From contig CAZFSF010000097.1 of NCBI GenBank assembly GCA_964522045.1, positions 1 to 10,999 on the forward strand: a DNA stretch of 10,999 nt, given 5' to 3'. Made by a program: the position numbers and the translations under genes. Of this stretch, positions 7,262 to 10,999 are shown in pieces (position 1 is the first letter of the stretch; each line of letters opens with the position of its first letter). This stretch comes from Desulfacyla sp964522045. Its GTDB lineage: Bacteria; Desulfobacterota; DSM-4660; Desulfatiglandales; Desulfatiglandaceae. The notes beneath the pieces are model-generated. The model saw only the letters and a list, made by a program, of their open reading frames with translations. It ran no database searches and had not been told where the DNA came from.

Positions 7262-7837
7262 TCAGAATTTGACCTTTGGCGCTTCCTGTCGTTCCTTGGG
7301 GACTTCGAAAAAAGTTGCCTTTTCAAACCCGAACATACCCGCGAGTATATTTGTAGGGAACCTTCGCACCTTGATGTTGTAAGTCTTCACCATTTCATTA
7401 AAGCGCCTGCGTTCAACCGCGATTCGGTTTTCAGTTCCCGCCAATTCATCCTGCAAACGGATAAAATTGGTGTTGGCCTTCAACTCCGGATAACGTTCAA
7501 CTACCACCAACAACCGCCCAAGGGCGGAGCTAAGCTGGTTATTGGCCTGGATCTTATCGCTGACGGTGGTAGCTCCTGCCACTTTTGAGCGGGCCTCGGT
7601 TACTTTAACGAAGACCTCTTTTTCATGTTTGGCATAGCCTTTAACCGTCTCTACATAATTGGGAATAAGGTCATAACGACGCTGGAGCTGGTTTTCCACC
7701 TGGGCCCACGCCCCCTTGACACCCTCATCCATGGTCACAAGGGTATTGTATGTCCCCTTTAGAAATGAATAAGCGGCAAAAACTATAAGAAGCAATATGC
7801 CAAGAATGACCAGTAAGGTCTTTAGTCCTTTGCCCAT
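7262..7837 (-). CDS. lemA: LemA family protein
   Basis: A 191-residue LemA protein, a widespread membrane-anchored coiled-coil protein whose biochemical role is unsettled. An N-terminal hydrophobic segment (about 7-25) is followed by the family hallmarks: YNTLVTMDEGVKGAWAQVENQLQRRYDLIPNYV in residues 30-62, ARSKVAGA (82-89), an LGRLLVVVERYPELKAN stretch (106-122), LQDELAGTENRIAVERRRFNE (128-148), and the ending FPTNILAGMFGF with KATFFEV (160-178). The length and ending are complete. It is the third gene of the tpm - nucleotidyltransferase-like - lemA operon. Its GGAGG (7843-7847) lies inside the last two codons of the preceding gene, one base separates that gene's stop from this ATG, and the arrangement predicts translational coupling. 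Its own stop abuts the stop of the opposing membrane-protein gene. Confidence 0.96.
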   Translation of the reverse strand: MGKGLKTLLVILGILLLIVFAAYSFLKGTYNTLVTMDEGVKGAWAQVENQLQRRYDLIPNYVETVKGYAKHEKEVFVKVTEARSKVAGATTVSDKIQANNQLSSALGRLLVVVERYPELKANTNFIRLQDELAGTENRIAVERRRFNEMVKTYNIKVRRFPTNILAGMFGFEKATFFEVPKERQEAPKVKF

Positions 7838-7838
7838 G

Positions 7839-8570
7839 TTAACCTCCGAATGCGTTTATTAGTTTAGAAAGCTTTCTCATTTCCTTTAAGCAGTCTTTAA
7901 ACAGATTAAGGCTTTCTTCATCTTTGAACTTAGACTTTTCTTCCTTGATATCAAGGAGGCCTTCAAATACACCATGGTCCAAGTCAAATGCGTCAGCCAT
8001 TGCCTTGACAATCCCACGTCTTTCTCCCGGCACGTCTATTTTCAGTAGGTGCAATAAGGCCTCAAAGATTGCCATCAGCGCCGGGAGAGCTTGTGTGATA
8101 AGCCCTTTTAGGGCCTTTCCTTTGCCTGAGGTCTCGAGAAATGCCGCCCTCAACAGGAGGAGTTTGCCCTTGATCTCCCTTTCACACTGGAGCCGGAGGA
8201 ATTCGGGGCTAAATTCGAGATCTTTGAGGATGTCTTTTCCGAAAACCAGAACGTAATTGTTCTGGAAATTGAGATATTCGATTGGAAAAACATCTAAGGA
8301 GGTCTTTACGTACTCTTCTGTTAAAAAGAGAGGAAAGGCCACACCCCTTTTTCGCCATTTATTTACAACATCAAAGGCCTGGTCAAGACGTTCTATTCCA
8401 TCTTCTGTGAGCACAATCATGAAATTAATGTCAGATTTTCCAGGCTGGAAATTCTGCCCTGTTGCGCTGCCATAAAGAATAATGCTGACAAGGTCATCGC
8501 CAAAAAGGGCCTTATAGGCGTTGGTGATATCCGGTAATATCGTTTTTGGATCTTTTTGATTTCTTCCCAT
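7839..8570 (-). CDS. Nucleotidyltransferase-like protein within the TPM/LemA operon
   Basis: A 243-residue soluble protein. Residues about 20-115 look like a MNT/Pol-beta-type nucleotidyltransferase domain: SIILYGSATGQ (29-39) supplies the Gly34-Ser35 pair, and SDINFMIVL (46-54) corresponds to the metal-binding DhD motif. Here the second acidic position is Asn49, so the motif is D-x-N and full catalytic activity is doubtful. PLFLTEEYV and DVFPIEYLNFQ (80-103) follow, then a helical C-terminal domain (about 120-243) with low-complexity Lys/Glu/Leu helices, as in proteins that pair this fold with a helical substrate domain. The frame stays open upstream to 8825, but AGGAG five bases before the ATG at 8570, and the absurd Arg/Trp-rich upstream translation (antiphase to the Gly-rich tail of tpm), fix the start. 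The gap to tpm is 11 bases and to lemA one base. Function is unknown; a pseudoenzyme or an adenylyltransferase acting on a LemA/TPM partner are both possible. Confidence 0.88.
   Translation of the reverse strand: MGRNQKDPKTILPDITNAYKALFGDDLVSIILYGSATGQNFQPGKSDINFMIVLTEDGIERLDQAFDVVNKWRKRGVAFPLFLTEEYVKTSLDVFPIEYLNFQNNYVLVFGKDILKDLEFSPEFLRLQCEREIKGKLLLLRAAFLETSGKGKALKGLITQALPALMAIFEALLHLLKIDVPGERRGIVKAMADAFDLDHGVFEGLLDIKEEKSKFKDEESLNLFKDCLKEMRKLSKLINAFGG
7843..7847 (-). promoter_or_regulatory. lemA ribosome binding site embedded in the end of the preceding gene
   Basis: GGAGG on the minus strand is formed by the last two codons (GGA GGT, Gly-Gly) of the nucleotidyltransferase-like gene, followed by its TAA, one base, and the lemA ATG. 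Spacing to the ATG is five bases. Ribosomes ending the upstream gene would sit on this site, implying coupled synthesis. Confidence 0.7.
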
Positions 8571-8575
8571 AACTG

Positions 8576-8580
8576 CTCCT
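8576..8580 (-). promoter_or_regulatory. Ribosome binding site fixing the nucleotidyltransferase-like start at 8570
   Basis: On the minus strand the tpm stop TAA is followed at once by AAGGAGCAGTT and then ATG. AGGAG lies five bases from the ATG. This rules out the in-frame upstream start at 8825, which would lie deep inside tpm. Confidence 0.75.
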
Positions 8581-8581
8581 T

Positions 8582-9421
8582 TTAAAAGCCTCCTCCAGCG
8601 CCCCCGCCGCCGCTCATGCCACCCCCAAATCCGCCGAAACCACCACCGAAACCACCAAAGCTTCCGCCGGGCCCGCCGCTGGAGTATCTTGATCCATAGC
8701 CTCCCCGGCCGCCAAGGCCAAAGAGGAGGGGCAGAAAAAAGAGCCAGGACCCGCCGCGTCTTTTTGATATCAGCATAATTATTATTAGTATAATAATGAT
8801 TGGGAAAAAGGAAAACCCGGCCCATTTCTTGACAGCTTTTTTCGGCATCTGACCAGCTAACTCGATCCCTGAAGCCTTTGCAATGACCTGGGCCACGGCT
8901 AATGCGCCTGCAAGCAACCCCTCACCGAATTTGTCCTGCTTGAGAAAAGGGGTCATGTAGCGATCGCGTATCTCCCCGACCAGGCCGTCAGGGAGTATCC
9001 CCTCCACACCGTACCCGGTCTCAATACGCATCTTTCTCTCCTTCACTGTTACAAAGATCAGGACGCCTTTGTCTTCTCCCTTTTTGCCGATTCCCCAGGC
9101 CCTGTAAAGGCGGTTGGCATAGTCGTTATACTCTGAGCCCCCGATATCCGGCATGGTGACAACTACCACGGGAATTCCCGTCTTTTGAAGCAATACCCCT
9201 GTGACAGCGGCAATCTTCTGCTTATATGCCGGAGGAATCACATTGGCGAAGTCATTAACAAGACCCTTTGGTTTTGGGAAGGGGCGTTCTGCCCGGGCTG
9301 CAGAAATCGCGAGCAGAGAGAGGAGGAAAATGGCAGCCAAGAGAACAATTAGCTTGAGAGATGCCTTCTCCGAAAGGGCTTTAGGCTGAGGTCTGGCAGT
9401 ATGAAAAGATGAATTGGGCAT
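8582..9421 (-). CDS. TPM-domain (YgcG-like) membrane protein with glycine-rich tail
   Basis: A 279-residue envelope protein. A positively charged N-terminus is followed by a signal-like hydrophobic segment (about 22-42, ending AISAARA), with possible cleavage after Ala44. The TPM domain (about 50-185) shows the family pattern: GLVNDFANVIPP (53-64), TGIPVVVVTMPDIGG (81-95), NRLYRAWGIG (103-112), DKGVLIFVTVKERKMRIETGYGVEG (117-141), and LPDGLVGEIRDRYMTPFLKQDKFGEGL (143-169). A membrane segment (about 203-218, Ile-rich) and a second hydrophobic stretch (224-236) precede a C-terminal tail of Gly, Phe and Ser (237-279), a usual ending in this family. Family roles proposed elsewhere include phosphatase activity and photosystem repair; in bacteria the role is open. 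TPM genes often sit beside lemA, as here. No clear ribosome binding site precedes the ATG at 9421, and no later ATG precedes the signal segment, so the start is the weakest part of the call. Confidence 0.93.
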   Translation of the reverse strand: MPNSSFHTARPQPKALSEKASLKLIVLLAAIFLLSLLAISAARAERPFPKPKGLVNDFANVIPPAYKQKIAAVTGVLLQKTGIPVVVVTMPDIGGSEYNDYANRLYRAWGIGKKGEDKGVLIFVTVKERKMRIETGYGVEGILPDGLVGEIRDRYMTPFLKQDKFGEGLLAGALAVAQVIAKASGIELAGQMPKKAVKKWAGFSFFPIIIILIIIMLISKRRGGSWLFFLPLLFGLGGRGGYGSRYSSGGPGGSFGGFGGGFGGFGGGMSGGGGAGGGF

Positions 9422-9705
9422 AGTTGATGATACAATGATCGCAAAACCGAAAAAATTATCTTAATATATACATTGAATTCATGTTTACGTCATCATTTAT
9501 TTTACAGGCTTTTGCGACAGAGAGGATAGGTTTCAACTTAACAGTTGCATGCTGCTCATAAATATGAAAGAGTAATATTAAAATGGAAACCGATTATAAT
9601 GCTAAATTTAGCTAATACCATACTGAGATGAGGGTTTGGGCAAAGATGGCCCAGCAATGGAAAAATGATAGTTTGTTTTTGCGTAAGTCCTGAGGGGATA
9701 GGGAT
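9422..9705. other. Divergent intergenic region between tpm and the GAF-protein gene
   Basis: This 284-base AT-rich stretch must carry start signals for the leftward tpm operon and the rightward GAF-protein gene. On the minus strand TATATT boxes near 9465 are candidates for tpm, but none has a good -35 partner. An 8-base inverted repeat (TCGCAAAA at 9439-9446, TTTTGCGA at 9510-9517) and a short hairpin (TGGGC/GCCCA, 9637-9653) are present and may be chance. I find no open frame or known riboswitch pattern here. Confidence 0.45.
9595..9612 (+). promoter_or_regulatory. Putative -10 box with a 12-base palindrome (GCTAAATTTAGC) overlapping the start site
   Basis: A perfect TATAAT (9595-9600) is followed at once by the perfect palindrome GCTAAATTTAGC (9601-9612), centred where transcription would begin, about 100 bases before the GAF-protein ATG. 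The -35 region is poor (GTAATA at 17-base spacing), as is typical of activator-dependent or repressible promoters. The position fits an operator for a repressor; the regulator is unknown. Confidence 0.45.
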
Positions 9706-10233
9706 ATGGCAGAAAACTTTTTAGATCTCTCTTCTTTTGCCCTTAGCAGGGTTATAGACGTAATTTACAGGGACGAGGAAGATCTCAGCGATGTACTTTA
9801 CTTCGTAGTATCCTTGGCTTCCGAACTTATGGGCGCAAAAGGGAGCACGATTCGGGTCTTGGAACAGGGCAACTTCAAGCTCAAAGTGGTTTCGTCATAT
9901 GGTCTCAGCAATAAGTACCTTAACTCAGGGGCCATTGATTACGGGAAAAGTGTAACCGAGATTATGCACGGGGATATCATTATTATTAGTGATTTTGAGA
10001 CAGATTCCCGAATTCAGAACCTGGATGCGGCCAAGGAAGAGGGCTTGAAATCGGTTATTGGTATTCCGTTTACCGTGAATGAGACAACGTACTCTATTTT
10101 AAGGACCTATTTTCCCTTCAACAAAGTCCCTTCCCACGATGAAATGCAGTTCTTGGATAGCCTCGGAAAGCTGGCCTGTTTGGCCATTGAGCGGGCCGCA
10201 TTAGGTGCAATGCGGGGATTGCGGCTGGATTGA
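9706..10233 (+). CDS. GAF-domain sensor protein
   Basis: A 175-residue cytoplasmic protein that is essentially a single GAF domain (about 12-165), a small-molecule-binding sensor fold. The typical succession is visible: an amphipathic N-terminal helix, LSDVLYFVVSLASELMGAKGSTIRVLE (27-53), LKVVSSYGLSNKYL (59-72), GKSVTEIMHGDIIIISDFETDSRIQN (80-105), EEGLKSVIGIPFTV (111-124), then a closing helix DEMQFLDSLGKLACLAIERAAL (145-166). There is no attached kinase, GGDEF, HTH or receiver domain, so it presumably acts through a partner or by dimerising. GAGGGG and AGGGAT lie before the ATG at 9706. Its stop is 7 bases from the stop of the convergent cyclic-nucleotide-binding gene, with no strong terminator hairpin between them. 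The ligand cannot be read from the sequence. Confidence 0.88.
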   Translation: MAENFLDLSSFALSRVIDVIYRDEEDLSDVLYFVVSLASELMGAKGSTIRVLEQGNFKLKVVSSYGLSNKYLNSGAIDYGKSVTEIMHGDIIIISDFETDSRIQNLDAAKEEGLKSVIGIPFTVNETTYSILRTYFPFNKVPSHDEMQFLDSLGKLACLAIERAALGAMRGLRLD

Positions 10234-10240
10234 GCGCGAT

Positions 10241-10834
10241 TCATCCCTTATAGAATTCAGGATACAGTTTTTTTGCGCACTCAGGGCAGATTCCGTGACT
10301 GAATTCGGTTTCGGAATGGTCACGGATGTATTCTTCTATAGGTGTCCATGAATCGTCATCTTCGCGTATCTTTTTGCAGTTAGCGCAAATAGGCAAGAAT
10401 GATCCTAAGGTGTTTCTTATGAATTTTTCATTGGCCCGAATGCGCTGGCTCAACATCTGGAGCAATTCAACAGCCATTGCGGGGGATTGTTCTATCTCTT
10501 TGCGCAGATCCCACTCCAAGGTTAGGATGTGCGTATCCTCTTTGGCGACCACACTTGCCGACCGGGGCAGATCATCGATCAGAGCCATTTCTCCGAAGTA
10601 GGAACGTGGGCCAAAAAATCCCAAAACCATCTCGCTTTTTCCGCCAAGGTTCTTGATAGCTTCAGCCCGACCGCTGATGATAATGAAGAGCTTACTGCCA
10701 TGAGCACCCTCTTTGATAATCACTTCTCCCTTGTCAAATTGCTGGCGCCGGGTCTGATTAGCAATTCGTTTCAGATCTTCACCTTTCATGTGGGAAAAGA
10801 GAGAAACCTCGGACAAAAAATCTATTTCACTCAT
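10241..10834 (-). CDS. Cyclic nucleotide-binding domain protein with four-cysteine C-terminal tail
   Basis: A 197-residue cytoplasmic signalling protein. Residues about 5-120 are a CRP-type cyclic nucleotide-binding domain: LFSHMKGEDLKRIANQ (12-27), FDKGEVIIKEGAHGSKLFIIISGRAE (33-58), and the phosphate-binding cassette FGEMALIDDLPRSASV (80-95), which keeps Glu82 and Arg91, the residues that grip the ribose and phosphate. There is no CRP helix-turn-helix. A helix (about 118-142) leads to SFLPICANCKK (145-155) and HGICPECAKKLYPEF (180-194), where Cys150, Cys153, Cys183 and Cys186 form a probable zinc-ribbon-like site. I recall this tail at the ends of PAS and response-regulator proteins of related bacteria; its role is not established to my knowledge. 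AAGGA lies about 13 bases before the ATG, a loose spacing. The gene has a good promoter at 10956-10984. Confidence 0.92.
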   Translation of the reverse strand: MSEIDFLSEVSLFSHMKGEDLKRIANQTRRQQFDKGEVIIKEGAHGSKLFIIISGRAEAIKNLGGKSEMVLGFFGPRSYFGEMALIDDLPRSASVVAKEDTHILTLEWDLRKEIEQSPAMAVELLQMLSQRIRANEKFIRNTLGSFLPICANCKKIREDDDSWTPIEEYIRDHSETEFSHGICPECAKKLYPEFYKG

Positions 10835-10955
10835 GATTGGACTCTTATCCTTGGAAAAATGGCAGGCAGAATCGTTAGTTCCTTTTCCTTAGGCAACCGG
10901 GACCACCCTCCCGATCCAAAAGAATAGCGCCGTCATCAACGCTTATAGATCTTAA

Positions 10956-10984
10956 ATTGTATCACGTTCGGTTTTGTCTGACAA
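10956..10984 (-). promoter_or_regulatory. Sigma-70 promoter for the cyclic nucleotide-binding protein gene
   Basis: On the minus strand TTGTCA (10984-10979) and TACAAT (10961-10956) are separated by exactly 17 bases. Each hexamer matches consensus at 5 of 6 positions. Transcription would start near 10949, leaving a leader of about 115 bases before the ATG at 10834, in which I see no obvious structure. Confidence 0.65.
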
Positions 10985-10999
10985 GGGAGATGAGACCCT

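Noticed and set aside
8590..8680. Tandem DNA repeat in the 3' end of tpm
   Set aside because: The repetition reflects FGG/GGG-rich coding sequence usual for the C-terminal tail of this family, not a separate element.
8764..8800. AT-rich inverted repeat (ATTATTA/TAATAAT)
   Set aside because: It lies inside tpm and is explained by the run of isoleucine codons in the membrane segment.
8571..8825. Upstream in-frame extension of the nucleotidyltransferase-like gene
   Set aside because: It overlaps the Gly-rich tail of tpm in another frame, translates to an Arg/Trp-rich string, and a perfectly placed AGGAG supports the ATG at 8570.
9620..9690. c-di-GMP riboswitch-like leader before the GAF gene (GGGCAAAG motif)
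   Set aside because: Only a short GGCAAAG-like string fits; the second conserved strand and pairing elements of the known riboswitch are missing.

Overview
The window looks like a chromosomal segment of an anaerobic Gram-negative bacterium, most probably of the Desulfobacterota (former Deltaproteobacteria). This is inferred from gene content and style, not from a marker gene. The pointers are a two-subunit class I (iron-sulfur) fumarase, a PAS-PAS sigma-54 activator beside its probable target operon, a TPM/LemA cassette, and a signalling protein ending in a CxxC...CxxC tail of a kind I associate with that phylum. I see no tRNA, rRNA, IS element, phage gene or CRISPR array.

Left part, minus strand (1-4372). 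surE lies upstream of a sigma-54-dependent activator gene (1725-3488). Downstream of the activator is a 252-base gap with a well-formed -24/-12 promoter (1525-1542) and two dyads at the distances expected of enhancer sites. Then come a small ACT-like protein gene (1152-1472) and a class III aminotransferase gene that runs off the left edge (1-1070). I infer a locally regulated amino-acid (GABA-like) catabolic operon driven by the neighbouring activator.

Middle part, plus strand (4565-7261). The fumarase alpha and beta subunit genes stand divergent from surE. After 121 bases with degenerate short repeats comes an unrecognised single-pass membrane protein gene. Its stop codon abuts, with no gap, the stop codon of lemA on the other strand.

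Right part. A minus-strand operon tpm - nucleotidyltransferase-like gene - lemA (9421 to 7262) is packed very tightly, with 11-base and 1-base gaps and ribosome binding sites placed at the preceding stop codons. A 284-base divergent region, carrying a palindrome at a probable promoter, separates it from a plus-strand GAF-domain protein (9706-10233). That gene converges, 7 bases apart, on a minus-strand cyclic-nucleotide-binding protein with a four-cysteine tail (10241-10834), which has a near-consensus sigma-70 promoter at 10956-10984.

The best candidates for something undescribed are the nucleotidyltransferase-like protein inside the TPM/LemA operon, the ACT-like protein under the sigma-54 promoter, the unrecognised membrane protein, and the four-cysteine tail on the cyclic-nucleotide-binding protein.
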